From positions 1-21,165 of the forward strand of contig JALLPB010000177.1 of NCBI GenBank assembly GCA_036939975.1: 21,165 bases of DNA, in the 5' to 3' direction. The position numbers were made by a program, and so were the translations under genes. Shown here piece by piece: positions 1 to 9,184 of this stretch (positions are counted from its first letter, which is position 1; each line of letters starts with the position of its first letter). The notes below the pieces were generated by a model. That model was not told the origin of the DNA. It did not search any database and worked only from the letters and a program-made list of their open reading frames with translations. This DNA comes from Cyclostephanos tholiformis. Taxonomy: Eukaryota > Bacillariophyta > Thalassiosirophyceae > Thalassiosirales > Thalassiosiraceae.

Positions 1-627
1 GCCCTTCCATCCACCTCTTTGCCTGTTCTCGGTACCCTCCTTTCGAAAGATAACAACCATGGTCGATCGATGCAATGATTCATATCGTGGAGAAATTGTC
101 TTCTCTTGCTCCTTTCCCGCCTTCTTTGGCACTGCCGCCACCACACATCATGTGTACATCATGTCCCCTCCTGGCGGACGTGGTTGAATGGTGGATCCGG
201 CCAATGGGCTGCTGAGCCGATGGCTCCAATGTTGACTATGACGCTCATCGTCACCTTATCGCTGATTTTCCGGTACTTATCCCATGAATTCCTATGTGAA
301 AAAATGGAGAACACAACCAACAATTCCCATCGATGCATCGTCATTAGAATGGTCTAATTAATAGATTCATAATGTTAAATCCTAATGTTAATGACATAGT
401 CTTATTGCTTAATATGTTAGTTGATTGTCATATGCGGCGGCGCCGGGATTGGGGCACCATGGCGGCCATAGGACGACGGTGGTTGCCATGGTCGGTTTGT
501 TCATTTTTTGCTAGCTTTAGCTTGCATTTATTTTTTTACCTCTCTGCCGCGGTCCATGGTTCTACCTTTGTACCATTTTTAGCAATACGAAGGCATAATG
601 CCCCCTCCGAAGTAAACACAGCAGTGA
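1..627. other. Non-coding lead before the COQ8-type gene
   Basis: I see no gene here that I can support. Two ATG-started frames on the plus strand (106-357 and 372-755) have no recognisable domain and odd composition, and the second runs out of frame into the kinase gene. The last part presumably carries the promoter and 5' UTR of the kinase gene starting at 628. No convincing TATA box was picked out. Confidence 0.5.
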
Positions 628-2691
628 ATGATCCCAGCCAATGGATGGGCCCGCGTGGCCATGGGCGTGCGACTTGTGGCATCCGAGGGAGCGTCGCGAA
701 TCCTCGCATCCAGCGCGGAGGTTTCCTCGAACGTCATGATGAAGCATTTGCCTGAGTTGGCCGACTCCGTCGCCAAGGCGGTGGCGGCCACGCAGTCGTC
801 ATCTTCGGCGCACAGTCAACCAAAGGAACAGGAAGTGCATCGAATCATCGACGCTGTAGCTGATGGCAGAAAATATTACCAATCGTCTTATCATGAAGAT
901 CCGGTCGGAGTCGGACTTAGGCAGCAACTTGGAGTTCATTCTGATAATGTGCCAGGTACATCCGAAAGATTTGCACTGCAATCGCATGATATCAATGCTC
1001 TCGCATCCAAAGAAGAATTAAGCTCTTTGGATATCAATGGAGACCATGCGAACAATGAGGGGGAAATGACTCTGGAGTCAATTAGGAGTAAGAACGATAT
1101 TGCGCAACTTGAGACTAGCAGCGTCTCATCTACAGCAGGAGATCCCGCATTAGTAGAACAAGCTGGCCCCATGAAGAATAATGAGGAACTTACGAACACT
1201 GAGAGTAAAAAAATAAAGCACCCAAACAACAACTATGCTGAGCTACCCCACACGATAGGAGCACAATACGACTCTACACATAAGAATTTTGACGCGAAGA
1301 TTGCAGAGATCGACAACGACGAACATTACGCGCAAAATCTTCCCGAAGGAAGTGCCGTACCCACGTCGCGCATCTCACGTGCTCTTGGATTTGCTTCACT
1401 TGGCGCCGGACTTGCCCTGGGATCTGTCACCGAACTAGCGCGGCGGACCCTCGGACAATCGAACAACAACGCGGATCCTCTCGTCTTGTCGAACGATGCC
1501 AACGCTCAACGTCTGTCCAACTCGCTACGGCGAATGCGAGGCGCGGCGATGAAATTGGGACAAATGCTTAGCATACAAGATGAATCCATCGCGCCGCCAG
1601 CATTGACAAATGCCCTGGAGATTGTACGACGGGGTGCCGAGGCAATGCCACAATATCAATTAATGCGACAGTTAGACGAACAGTGGGGTGGCGATTGGAG
1701 GGAGAGGATCAAGCTGGAGGATCGTCCCTTCGCGGCGGCGTCGATCGGGCAAGTCCATCGTGGGACGCTACTGTCGCAGTCTCCGTCAAGTTCGACGACT
1801 ATCACCAAAGTGGCTGTGAAGGTACAATACCCAGGAGTGGCAGATTCTATCGAATCTGATCTTTCGAACCTTTCCATGCTCATAAATGCCACTGGTCTTG
1901 CCCCTCCCGGATTGTTCCTCGAGAATGTAATCAGAGTGGGAAGAGAGGAGTTGAAGGTAGAATGCGATTATCGGCGCGAGGTTTCAAATCAAAAACGGTT
2001 CCAATCTTTGATATCCTCCGATCCAAGTCTTGTGGCTGATAAATTCGTCGTTCCAGAGGTAATCCAAGAATTGAGCACCGATAGAATACTGGTTACTGAA
2101 CTTGTTCGTGGAGGAACCATTGACAAGGTTGTAAATCTCGACCAATCAGAGCGCAATCGAATAGGACGCGCGATCATGCGATTGACTATGCTCGAACTAT
2201 TTGTGTGGAGATTCATGCAGACTGACCCTAATTGGGGTAATTTCCTCTACGACGTGCGCACGCGAACGACTTACCTTATCGATTTCGGTGCATCGCGAGA
2301 GTTTAGCGTGGACTTTGTTAGAGGATATCTGAATATTGTCCTTGCCAACGCCAATCGCGATGCGAAGTCGCTGATGGAAGAATCCATACGTATGGGCTTC
2401 CTTACGGGAGAAGAGAATGATGCCATGTTAGAAGCACATAAATTGAGCGGCTTTTGTCTAGGTGAGCCATTCCAGAGTTACGAGCCATACGATTTCAAGT
2501 CATCAAAGATAACGTCGAGGATATCCGAGCATGGATCCGTCTTCCTGAGACATCGATTAGTCCCGCCGCCAGAGGAAGTTTACACTCTTCATAGAAAGCT
2601 TGCGGGCGCTTACAACCTTTGCATTAAGCTCGGTGCGAAAATTTCATGCAGGGAATTGCTGGATGAAGTTGCAGCTATTTATAGCAAATAG
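628..2691 (+). CDS. COQ8: COQ8/ADCK (ABC1/UbiB) family atypical kinase
   Basis: A 687-aa single-exon protein of the ABC1/UbiB family. Its characterised members (COQ8, ADCK3) are ATPase-like kinases that support ubiquinone synthesis at the mitochondrial inner membrane. All diagnostic motifs are present in order: KLGQ (residues 309-312, the KxGQ motif); the Ala-rich loop FAAASIGQ (368-375) replacing the usual Gly-rich loop; VAVK with the ATP-site lysine K398; ECD (445-447, the ExD motif); the catalytic loop TDPNWGNF (532-539), close to the COQ8/ADCK3 form; and DFG (552-554). The N-terminus (RLVASEGASRILASS) also resembles COQ8 relatives. Residues about 55-230 are a poorly conserved, Ser/Asn/acidic stretch, longer than in most relatives. 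The start at 628 is the first ATG in this frame that keeps the N-terminal helix; ATG 661 is an alternative. Mitochondrial location is inferred from the subfamily; some plant and algal ABC1 kinases are plastid proteins. Confidence 0.92.
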   Translation: MIPANGWARVAMGVRLVASEGASRILASSAEVSSNVMMKHLPELADSVAKAVAATQSSSSAHSQPKEQEVHRIIDAVADGRKYYQSSYHEDPVGVGLRQQLGVHSDNVPGTSERFALQSHDINALASKEELSSLDINGDHANNEGEMTLESIRSKNDIAQLETSSVSSTAGDPALVEQAGPMKNNEELTNTESKKIKHPNNNYAELPHTIGAQYDSTHKNFDAKIAEIDNDEHYAQNLPEGSAVPTSRISRALGFASLGAGLALGSVTELARRTLGQSNNNADPLVLSNDANAQRLSNSLRRMRGAAMKLGQMLSIQDESIAPPALTNALEIVRRGAEAMPQYQLMRQLDEQWGGDWRERIKLEDRPFAAASIGQVHRGTLLSQSPSSSTTITKVAVKVQYPGVADSIESDLSNLSMLINATGLAPPGLFLENVIRVGREELKVECDYRREVSNQKRFQSLISSDPSLVADKFVVPEVIQELSTDRILVTELVRGGTIDKVVNLDQSERNRIGRAIMRLTMLELFVWRFMQTDPNWGNFLYDVRTRTTYLIDFGASREFSVDFVRGYLNIVLANANRDAKSLMEESIRMGFLTGEENDAMLEAHKLSGFCLGEPFQSYEPYDFKSSKITSRISEHGSVFLRHRLVPPPEEVYTLHRKLAGAYNLCIKLGAKISCRELLDEVAAIYSK

Positions 2692-3666
2692 TTCTTGATA
2701 TCCATTTCAAAGTCATCAGCAAACAAAGATTACCTGAAAGAACCCTCAAACGATGATTTCTTGTTTCTTGCGGATATATTGTACCATTAGCACGTCTGCC
2801 AATTTAGGGGTGAAATACTTAACCTCGTCTACGTGACTCTCTACAAAAATAACAAGAATAACACGTTCACTGAAGCTTTTAATAGTAAAAAAGGTTACAC
2901 GAAGACAATGTTCATGTTACATGATGGACTGGATTGACTCGTTGTATTGTATTGGATAGGAAACTATGTCAAGGTTTGCATAATTTCATAGCCACCAAGC
3001 ACTCTAAATAGAGTACAACAGCAGAGCAATGGTGATTTATGTCGAATCTTTCTCTCATAATTCTAAACATAAACGAGTGACTTGCTGATTTTTGCTGATT
3101 AATTTGACAACTTTTACCTCATCACTTTAATTTCACTTTCTCTACCGGCTCATTCGCTACCATCTCAAATTTCCCACCCTCGTGGTTTGAGGCTTAACAG
3201 TTTCTTAGTGGTATTGGACACCTTTTGGCGAGGCTTGACAGGCAGATCAAAAATTGATTTGCGTTTTATGGTATCGCACTCACCTTGGAGAGTAGTCTGA
3301 GCGGATGGGTCAAGCGGCGCGGATAACCGGCCGTTCTCTCATGTGCTGAGGCTTCAGCGGTGATGCTTCGTCACCGTCGTTGCTTGCGGCTTGGAGCCAG
3401 GCAAAATTCCTCTTCCCGCCAAAAATCCAAAAATCTTATTTATTCCCACCGTAAAAAGAAGTAGGAGCAAGCAAGAGCAAGACTGGCTGCGATCGTACCA
3501 ACATCAGTCGTGATCCCCGCCCTGCCTGCCTCACGCCGCCGCCCGACTGGCGTGCATCCATCAACCTCGCGTCTCTTGCCATCCCAACCATTTTGCGTTA
3601 CCTTAATGATGGACGGGATAGTTTCGCTTCCACGGAGTGACAAATATTAAATATTTATATGAGGAA
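2692..3666. other. Intergenic: 3' UTR of COQ8-type gene and upstream region of DUF6824 gene
   Basis: About 975 nt without a supported gene. The left two thirds is AT-rich. The right third (about 3300-3560) is GC-richer and includes a small hairpin, GGTGA/TCACC, around 3359-3375. A minus-strand frame at 3440-3643 has no recognisable content. The end of the stretch (3608-3666) carries a decayed copy of the N-terminal coding sequence of the next gene, listed separately. Confidence 0.5.
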
Positions 3667-3780
3667 ATGGATGACAATTTTTTCATTGAACCGATACCCT
3701 TTCATACACCCTTTAAGATGGACGGGAACGTCTCGCTTCAGCAGACAGATGACTATTTATACGAGGGGATAGACAACATC
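3608..3780 (+). repeat. Imperfect direct duplication of an N-terminal coding segment, first copy frameshifted
   Basis: Copy 1 (about 3608-3682) and copy 2 (about 3717-3780) both begin ATGGACGGG, continue with TTTCGCTTC or TCTCGCTTC, and end with TATTTATA-GAG followed by a GA-rich stretch. Translated, copy 2 reads MDGNVSLQQTDDYLYE. Copy 1 reads MDGIVSLPRSDKY in one frame and YLYEEMDD in another. The interval from ATG to TATTTATA is 43 nt in copy 1 and 36 nt in copy 2. The 7-nt difference puts the first half of copy 1 out of frame and leaves it as a short upstream ORF ending at 3650. Confidence 0.75.
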
Positions 3781-4440
3781 TTAAATGCCGTGGGGACTGA
3801 TATGGACTTCAGTGAACTGTTGGATTTAGACGAGCAAAAGGAAATGGTCTCAAGAACCGACTTATCAAACCACCCAAAGCATCCTATTCAACAAACTAGC
3901 AGCCAGATCATCACCGCACTTACTCGTTTTGACGTCGTTGCTGGCCGTGGACAGGGCATTCAACGACTACCCGGAAATGAGACATTCAGAAAGTTGGTTT
4001 CTATGCATAAGCGAATTTATGCCCGATGCAACATGAATGACAAGGGCAAAGTATCAAAGGGCATCGTTGCCGCCATACGCAGCATCGGAGGTAGATTCTT
4101 ACAATACAACGAGCAATCACAAGCGTACCATGATATCCCCGACAAGAAGGCATGGGGTAAAACCAGCCAAGCTCTGCGCGAGGGTTTAAAAAAAATCCGG
4201 AATACAATTTACTCCGACGAGACGGCAGGCCGTACTCAGTCAGGATTGGACGCACATTTGCTGGGATCTCTCCACGTCTCACTCCCCGCGGAGAGATACT
4301 TGGATGTTTCAATCCGACTGCTGCAATCTATCCACGAACCAGAAAAAGACGAGACTACTAGAACATGTGATACACCCACCCTCACTATTTCGCAACTGCC
4401 CGTGGAGGGCATTCAGGGCTGTTTTGCTGGTGTCAGTTAA
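3667..4440 (+). CDS. DUF6824 domain protein
   Basis: A 257-aa single-exon protein whose centre (about residues 89-175) matches DUF6824, a domain of unknown function expanded in diatoms. Key features are DVVAGRGQGIQRLPGN near the domain start, then FRKLV, the KVSKGIVAAIRSIGGRFL helix region, and a KKAWGKTSQALREG end. The N-terminal 88 residues are acidic and contain the second copy of a duplicated segment; the last 80 residues look disordered. The open frame extends upstream to 3637, but that codon is GTG, so I chose the first ATG, 3667. A 14-codon upstream ORF (3609-3650) ends 16 nt before this start and could dampen translation. The molecular function is unknown. The DUF6824 assignment rests on motif recall, not a profile search. 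Confidence 0.82.
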   Translation: MDDNFFIEPIPFHTPFKMDGNVSLQQTDDYLYEGIDNILNAVGTDMDFSELLDLDEQKEMVSRTDLSNHPKHPIQQTSSQIITALTRFDVVAGRGQGIQRLPGNETFRKLVSMHKRIYARCNMNDKGKVSKGIVAAIRSIGGRFLQYNEQSQAYHDIPDKKAWGKTSQALREGLKKIRNTIYSDETAGRTQSGLDAHLLGSLHVSLPAERYLDVSIRLLQSIHEPEKDETTRTCDTPTLTISQLPVEGIQGCFAGVS

Positions 4441-5093
4441 CAAAATAGTTTTTTATTCATATATATAAGACGAATGTGCGCAATCAATATTTCGCTTCCG
4501 TGGAACCGAGCTCATTCTCTGCTATTACAGTTTTCTGAAACCAATCGAACCTCTTTCTTTTTCTTTCATATTACAGTTGGGCAAAATTTTTTCACAGGAC
4601 GAACCACAAAGGACGATAGTCTATTACCATGAGCAGTGCCTCCTATGATAGCAGCAAACATCAAAGAGGGAGCCAAGGCTGACATAAACGATGTCAATGG
4701 AATAAGTCGCTGATAATCTTAGAAAGTTATGTTACGACTCGAAACGAGTGAAGAAAAGAAAATGCAATGGCAACAGTTTAGGTGGAAACATCACCAAGCT
4801 GGATTAACTTGTAAAAAATTTGAATCCGACTCCAGAAATTAGTAATGCTCACTGTCCGCAGAGTCTCTGTGTTTGGAACCAGTCGTAGCCTCCCCTCTCT
4901 CTAGAAACGGAACCGCTATTGGGTTGCACCTGTCTTCAAAGACTACTTGATGGTGGAACATTTTTCGCAATTATGTTTGAGCTCTTGATGATCTTTGCGC
5001 GAGAAAAAGGATCCCCCGCCATACCATACCCCCGACCAATGGACAAAAACGAAAAACGAATGCGATACGATGCAATGTAATAATACATCATAA
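4441..5093. other. Convergent intergenic region
   Basis: About 650 nt between the stop of the DUF6824 gene (+) and the stop of the DUF1764 gene (-). It should hold both 3' UTRs. It is AT-rich with a short TATATATATAAG tract near 4460. I see no domain-bearing frame, RNA gene or clear repeat. Confidence 0.5.
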
Positions 5094-5804
5094 TCAAATG
5101 AAGCAGCAATCGCAATCGAAGGGACAATCTGGACTATTCCCGAATCCTCTCTTATTCATCAAATGAGCCTTGAATACGCGATGTCCACCCCCGTCCCGTC
5201 GTCCCGTGTATCCCTCTCCGTTGAAAACGCCGCCGAGTCCGTCCGATGCCCATCTGTCCCTGGCCTCACCCCCCTTTCCCCGGATCTTGTCGTCGTCTTG
5301 ATCGTCGGCCTTCTTCCCGTTCAACCTCTCGATATCCTCTCGGGTGTAAGTGAGCGACTTCATCTTCGTCGCTCGCTCGTGCAGGTGCGAGGGTGCGATG
5401 GCATCTCCCTTCCCCCCCCCCCCCGCCGCCGCCGCCGCAGAGGAGGAGGAGGAGGAGGAGGACGACGACGACGACGACGAGCAACTGCCCCGCAATGCGA
5501 TCTCCTCGGCCTCCTCCTCCTCCCTCGCGCGTTTCCGTCGCTTGCGTTCGATTCGCGACTCCTCCTCCTCCGTGCGCCTGCGCTCTTGCATTTCCCTCGT
5601 CATTTGTCTCTTGTTTGCGAAGAGGGTGTCTATCTCGTCGAGTCCGAGTTTCTTACCCCCCCCCCCCCCCCCCCCTCCTCCATCGTTATTATTCTTCGTG
5701 GCGGCGGCCGCCGCCGTCGTCTTATCGCTGGATTTCGTTACGTTTTTGCCATCCTTCGTTTTGACCATTTTTCTTTGTCCTGTGGCAATTTTCTCACTGT
5801 TCAC
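5094..5804 (-). CDS. DUF1764 family protein with low-complexity inserts
   Basis: A 236-aa protein with the hallmarks of DUF1764, a eukaryotic family of unknown function: an early KKLGLDEIDTLF motif (about residues 50-62), a basic/acidic charged helix rich in R and E (about 65-105), a late GYTGRRDGGGHRVF segment, and the diagnostic Cys-rich C-terminus CPFDCDCCF. Between these are poly-Gly, a run of about 15 Ser and poly-Ala, encoded by simple repeats including a 20-nt homopolymer. The family is short and probably nuclear or nucleolar; I infer that only from its charged, Lys-rich composition. The start at 5804 gives MNSEKIATG; an in-frame Met at 5768 (MVKTKDGK) is equally plausible. The gene diverges from the secreted GTPase-like gene. 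Confidence 0.8.
   Translation of the reverse strand: MNSEKIATGQRKMVKTKDGKNVTKSSDKTTAAAAATKNNNDGGGGGGGGGKKLGLDEIDTLFANKRQMTREMQERRRTEEEESRIERKRRKRAREEEEAEEIALRGSCSSSSSSSSSSSSSSAAAAAGGGGKGDAIAPSHLHERATKMKSLTYTREDIERLNGKKADDQDDDKIRGKGGEARDRWASDGLGGVFNGEGYTGRRDGGGHRVFKAHLMNKRGFGNSPDCPFDCDCCFI
5412..5478. repeat. 13-nt C tract with GCC/GAG/GAC microsatellites in coding sequence
   Basis: On the plus strand a run of 13 C (5412-5424) is followed by GCC repeats, GAG repeats (about 5440-5460) and GAC repeats (about 5461-5478). On the minus strand they encode Gly, Ala and Ser runs in the DUF1764 protein. All three plus-strand frames also stay open here, which creates spurious ORFs. Confidence 0.9.
5656..5675. 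repeat. 20-nt poly-C homopolymer inside the DUF1764 gene
   Basis: Twenty consecutive C on the plus strand (G on the coding strand) encode a poly-Gly run just before the KKLGLDEID motif. The copy number seen keeps the frame between the N-terminus and the conserved motifs, so any slip of one or two bases would break the gene. Confidence 0.95.
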
Positions 5805-5855
5805 TTTCGGAGCTTGTTGGTGTCGTTGTGTCTCAAATACTACACCAAAAAAAAA

Positions 5856-5934
5856 TTATGGTGTGTACTATTGTAATTGTAAAAACGGAGAGAAGGAGAA
5901 CACCATAAAGATATTAAGAACTCGTACCTAGGTA
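5856..5934. promoter_or_regulatory. Divergent promoter elements: 8-bp inverted repeat and TACCTAGGTA palindrome
   Basis: TTATGGTG (5856-5863) and CACCATAA (5901-5908) form a perfect inverted repeat. A 10-bp palindrome, TACCTAGGTA, lies at 5925-5934. They sit between the starts of the DUF1764 gene (-) and the GTPase-like gene (+). The TACCTA/TAGGTA core recurs in the promoter near 10.9 kb. A regulatory role is inferred from position only. Confidence 0.35.
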
Positions 5935-6136
5935 TGTATCTTTGTGGCTTCTTCTCCTCCACGTGGATGTGTGCCAATCGATGGGACGGTCCGTCCGTGC
6001 GTCCTCTCTCGATCTCGCCTTGTGTTGGTTGACTGCCGAGTGGCACCACACCTCTCTATCGTATCGTACCTCTCTTCGATTTTATGACGCGAGGCGAAAG
6101 CAAAAATTCGAGGGGCCACAACAACAACGACCCAAC

Positions 6137-6258
6137 ATGATACCGCCATCGACGACGAGGACCGCGGCCGCCGCGCTCTCGCTGACCCTCCTCCTCGTGG
6201 CCTCGATGACGACTCGGTTCGGGGGGGGAAGACCATTATTCGCCCACGCCGCATCGTC

Positions 6259-6294
<36 letters not shown>

Positions 6295-8041
6295 CATCGC
6301 GACGTCCCACGTCGTCTCCACCACGGACGCACGCCTGCCCATGTCCCTTTCCACCGTGATACAGGACCTCGAGGCCGAGGGAGCGAGCTACGTCACCACC
6401 GCGGCGTTCCTGACGTCGAAATCCGTACGCCGGTCGGAGGGATCGAGACTGCTCCGTTCCCTCTTCGGCGTGACGGGCGATGGCGAACACGACGACGAGG
6501 TCAAGTACGGCATCACGACAGCGTTCGGGAAGAAGTTCGACGCGGAAAGGAGCGGCGGAAACGACGCGAAGAACGAGAGGAAGGAGGGGGAGAAGGAGGA
6601 CGAGGACGAGGGCGGTTCCGGCGTGGCCATCGCCTGCCCCCCCTGCACGTCGCGATTCGGCGCCACCGCTAGCGAGATCAGCTCGACGGTCGTGGCATGC
6701 GGCGGCACGGTGGTGTACGTCGCCGATGCCGTCGACCTGGGGAGAGGAGAGGGATTGTTCGATTACCTTGGTCCGGCGCTCGAGAGGCTGCTGGCGTTCC
6801 GCGCCGCCACCGACGCCGCATCGGCGTCGTCGTCTTCGGCGTCGACGACGACGACGACGAGGTTCCGCCGCAGGCCGTCCACCCTCCTCGTGGTCTTTCG
6901 CGATATCGAGGGCGGGAACGAAAGGGGGGAAGCGATGGCCGTCGCCAGGCGTCAGTTCGAGGCGGCGGCATCCCAGATGCTCGCGTCGATCATACAGCCG
7001 ACCGCCGGCGTATCCGGCAGGGCCACCGAGCTCAGCGACGTCTTCGATCGCATCGAGTACCTCGACGCTTCCGAAGGTCACGTCGAGACTCGCCTGTGTC
7101 CCGCGGGCGGGACCGTATCCGCACCCGACTCGCCGAGCGCGCGCGAGCCTAGCGAGGTGGCGTCGAGCGTATCGGACGTTGTCAACGCCGGACTCGTCGA
7201 GGATTTGGGTCCGGTGGTGGAAATGTCGTCGAGGGTGCCCGTCAAGCAGAAGTGCCCGAAACTGACGAATCCGGTGGACCTCGCGGCCGCGAGGCTGCTC
7301 GGTCCGCTTGCGAGGTCGGCCCTCGGCGAATGCCTGGACACGATCCGAACGACGACGGGGGACGGCACGACGCTCTTGCCGGAATTCGGCGAGCTCGCCG
7401 ACGCCGCGATACGACGCGCGCTCGACGCAGTCGACGCCGCGTCGGCCGCTCAACCGCGTTTCAAGAAGTCGTCCGTGGCGAGGCGCATACGCGCCGATTT
7501 ACGCGAGAACCTGTACGCGGAGGTGGGGGACATGTACGAGATGCAGGTGTCGGCGTTGCGGGATGCGACGTTCGCGTCCTTTAGGGGCAGGCTCAACAAG
7601 CTGCGCATCGGCCCGAGCTTGCCGAAACAGATGGCCGAGGCCGCCGAGGCGTGCCTCGCGGAGTTCGCGACGTCCGTTAAGAAACTCCGCGTGCCGAGGG
7701 CAACGTCGTACGGCTCGTGGATGACGAACGCCGATCAGATTCTGTCCCTTAGGAGTATGTTCGCCGAACACAACGCCGAGAGGCTCAAGGCGGCGCGCGC
7801 TTCTGGGCAGTTTCGGCCGCTCCCGCGCAAGGGCGTCACGGTGGGGATGCACTGGCTGCTACCGAAGCCGTTCGGGAATGACTACAGGCAGGAGCCGCAC
7901 CTGACGCACACCGCGGACGATCTGGTGTACGCGCCCGTGGACGGGATCACGGACGTTAGCAGTAGCGAGATTCGCAGCGGAGATTGGAGGAGGGGGGTGG
8001 TCCCGGCCCCCGCCAGCGGGGAGATGATGTATTTGAAGTAG
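6137..8041 (+). CDS. Secreted or ER-luminal protein resembling a degenerate Sey1/atlastin/GBP GTPase
   Basis: A 634-aa single-exon protein. The frame is open from further upstream, but ATG 6137 gives a classic signal peptide: TRTAAAALSLTLLLVASM, with likely cleavage after AHA (residue 38). A poly-Ser run coded by ten TCG triplets follows. No Phe follows the predicted cleavage site, so plastid import is unlikely. Residues about 85-111 (ending LLRSLFG) sit where Sey1/RHD3-type GTPases have their P-loop, but no GxxxxGK[ST] is present. A hydrophobic strand VVYVADAVDLGRGEG (192-206) and LLVVFRD (RD at 255-256) resemble the region before, and the RD-type G4 motif of, that superfamily. The C-terminal half (about 355-560) is helical, like the Sey1/GBP middle domain, followed by a distinctive tail (HWLLPKPFGNDYRQEP). 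No C-terminal membrane hairpin is seen. The relationship is inferred and remote; otherwise this is a hypothetical secretory protein. Confidence 0.65.
6263..6292 (+). repeat. (TCG)10 microsatellite coding for poly-Ser
   Basis: Ten perfect TCG triplets directly after the predicted signal-peptide cleavage region of the GTPase-like protein. Similar TCG/GAC repeats recur near 6825-6860 in the same gene. Confidence 0.95.
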
Positions 8042-8223
8042 AAACACTTTATCTGCTTTGCGATGGCGGACCTTTGGCTATGTTGTATGGTGACTACTAT
8101 ATAAGCTCTACTAGCGTTTCTTGGTCAGAAAAAGCTTGCACTAGATGACTTCAGATTTCGCGTTTCTACTTCGCGCGGGGTGCCAGCGAATTGCCGTTTG
8201 GACGGCTGCTTAGATCTTCACTC

Positions 8224-9027
8224 TCACGTGGTCGTCCCGCTCGATCCTTGGGAATAGCGGAACGTGTAAACCCAAATGCCCTCATCGTGATTCTCCTTCG
8301 CGAGCTCGTACATGAAACCGTATTCTATCGCCGTCTTCAGCACCAATTCTATACTAACGGGGAGCTCCCTCCTTGCATATGCCATGACGAATACTCCACC
8401 ATCCTCCTCTTGACAACCTCGACTATTGTTCGGTCCCTTGAGTAGAGTCTTGACCGTTTCCCACAGAGGCTCGACGATTACCGCGGAGTAGATGATGTCC
8501 GAGGCCAATATTACGTCGTACTTTAGTCCGTTCGCAATGTGCGTGAGAAACTCCTCCGAGGATTGTTTCCCCCAGATCAGCTGGTGGCAGGATATCTTGC
8601 CAATGGTCCCGTCGTCATCGCCGTCTTTTCGATTCCTCATCAGATTTTCCCTCAAGTGAACGAGCGCATCGCTATCCCCATCCGTTATGCACACTGTTGA
8701 ATCGGGATACGAGGACGTGCTCCTCCAGGCGAGTATGCCGTTGAGACCCAATCCGGCGCCGAGTTCCAGCGTCCGCCTGTTCCTGAATAGGACCAGGTTA
8801 TCCATTTGATATCGACAGAGGTAGTCGGAGGCACGCCATAGGGTGAGGCCGGTCGATTGCCATACCTCGTCGGCGTCCGTTTTATAGCCGCGTAATCGGA
8901 TATCGATGAATCCGCCAACCCCCTCCTCGTCCTCCTCCCCTCGCCGTTCCCCCTCGCTCGGTGGTAACTCGAAACGGAACGAAAAGTTCTCGAACGGATC
9001 GGGATCCCTGAGAAAGTGGGATGACAT
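8224..9027 (-). CDS. Family-16 (METTL21-like) S-adenosylmethionine methyltransferase
   Basis: A 267-aa single-exon protein of the Methyltransf_16 family, whose characterised members are mostly protein lysine methyltransferases acting on chaperones and elongation factors. Seen in order: an early TGLTLWRASDYL segment (59-70), which is the family's W-P/W-x-S region before the fold; motif I LELGAGLGLNG (87-97), the SAM-binding Gly-rich loop; the acidic TDGD (115-118) that would contact the SAM ribose; a CHQLIWG strand (148-153); and DVILASDIIY (171-180), the family's D-x-x-x-x-[AS]-D-x-x-Y post-motif with catalytic-face residues. The strand FVMAYARRE follows. Length suits the family. No targeting peptide is evident, so it is probably cytosolic or nuclear. 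The substrate cannot be told from sequence. It converges with the GTPase-like gene, with 182 nt between stop codons. Confidence 0.88.
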   Translation of the reverse strand: MSSHFLRDPDPFENFSFRFELPPSEGERRGEEDEEGVGGFIDIRLRGYKTDADEVWQSTGLTLWRASDYLCRYQMDNLVLFRNRRTLELGAGLGLNGILAWRSTSSYPDSTVCITDGDSDALVHLRENLMRNRKDGDDDGTIGKISCHQLIWGKQSSEEFLTHIANGLKYDVILASDIIYSAVIVEPLWETVKTLLKGPNNSRGCQEEDGGVFVMAYARRELPVSIELVLKTAIEYGFMYELAKENHDEGIWVYTFRYSQGSSGTTT

Positions 9028-9184
9028 CGTCGGGATGTCGAATCGATTTCATTTTCGATAGATACATGCATGTGCGCGTGAGCAGAGCGACGGATGATGA
9101 CGAGTGAATTAGGGGTGGGCGACGAACACTTGGTGCAACAACGTGGGTCTCCCAGTATTCGGTGCGTTATACTTTTTTATTCCC

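Noticed and set aside
106..755. Two plus-strand frames (106-357 and 372-755)
   Set aside because: No domain or family resemblance; the second overlaps the kinase start in another frame.
3637..3666. Extension of the DUF6824 protein to 3637
   Set aside because: The codon there is GTG, not a normal start for a nuclear gene; the first ATG in frame is 3667.
5163..5931. Long plus-strand frames over the DUF1764 gene
   Set aside because: All are repeat-driven (poly-Pro, Arg, Leu, Glu) and the minus frame carries the DUF1764 C-terminal Cys motif.
5942..6136. Extension of the GTPase-like protein upstream to 5942 or ATG 5981
   Set aside because: 5942 is TTG. ATG 5981 would bury the clear signal peptide behind 52 residues; ATG 6137 fits better.
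6236..7453. 405-aa minus-strand frame opposite the GTPase-like gene
   Set aside because: Arg-rich shadow created by GC-rich codons and triplet repeats; the plus frame has a signal peptide and sensible domain-like composition.
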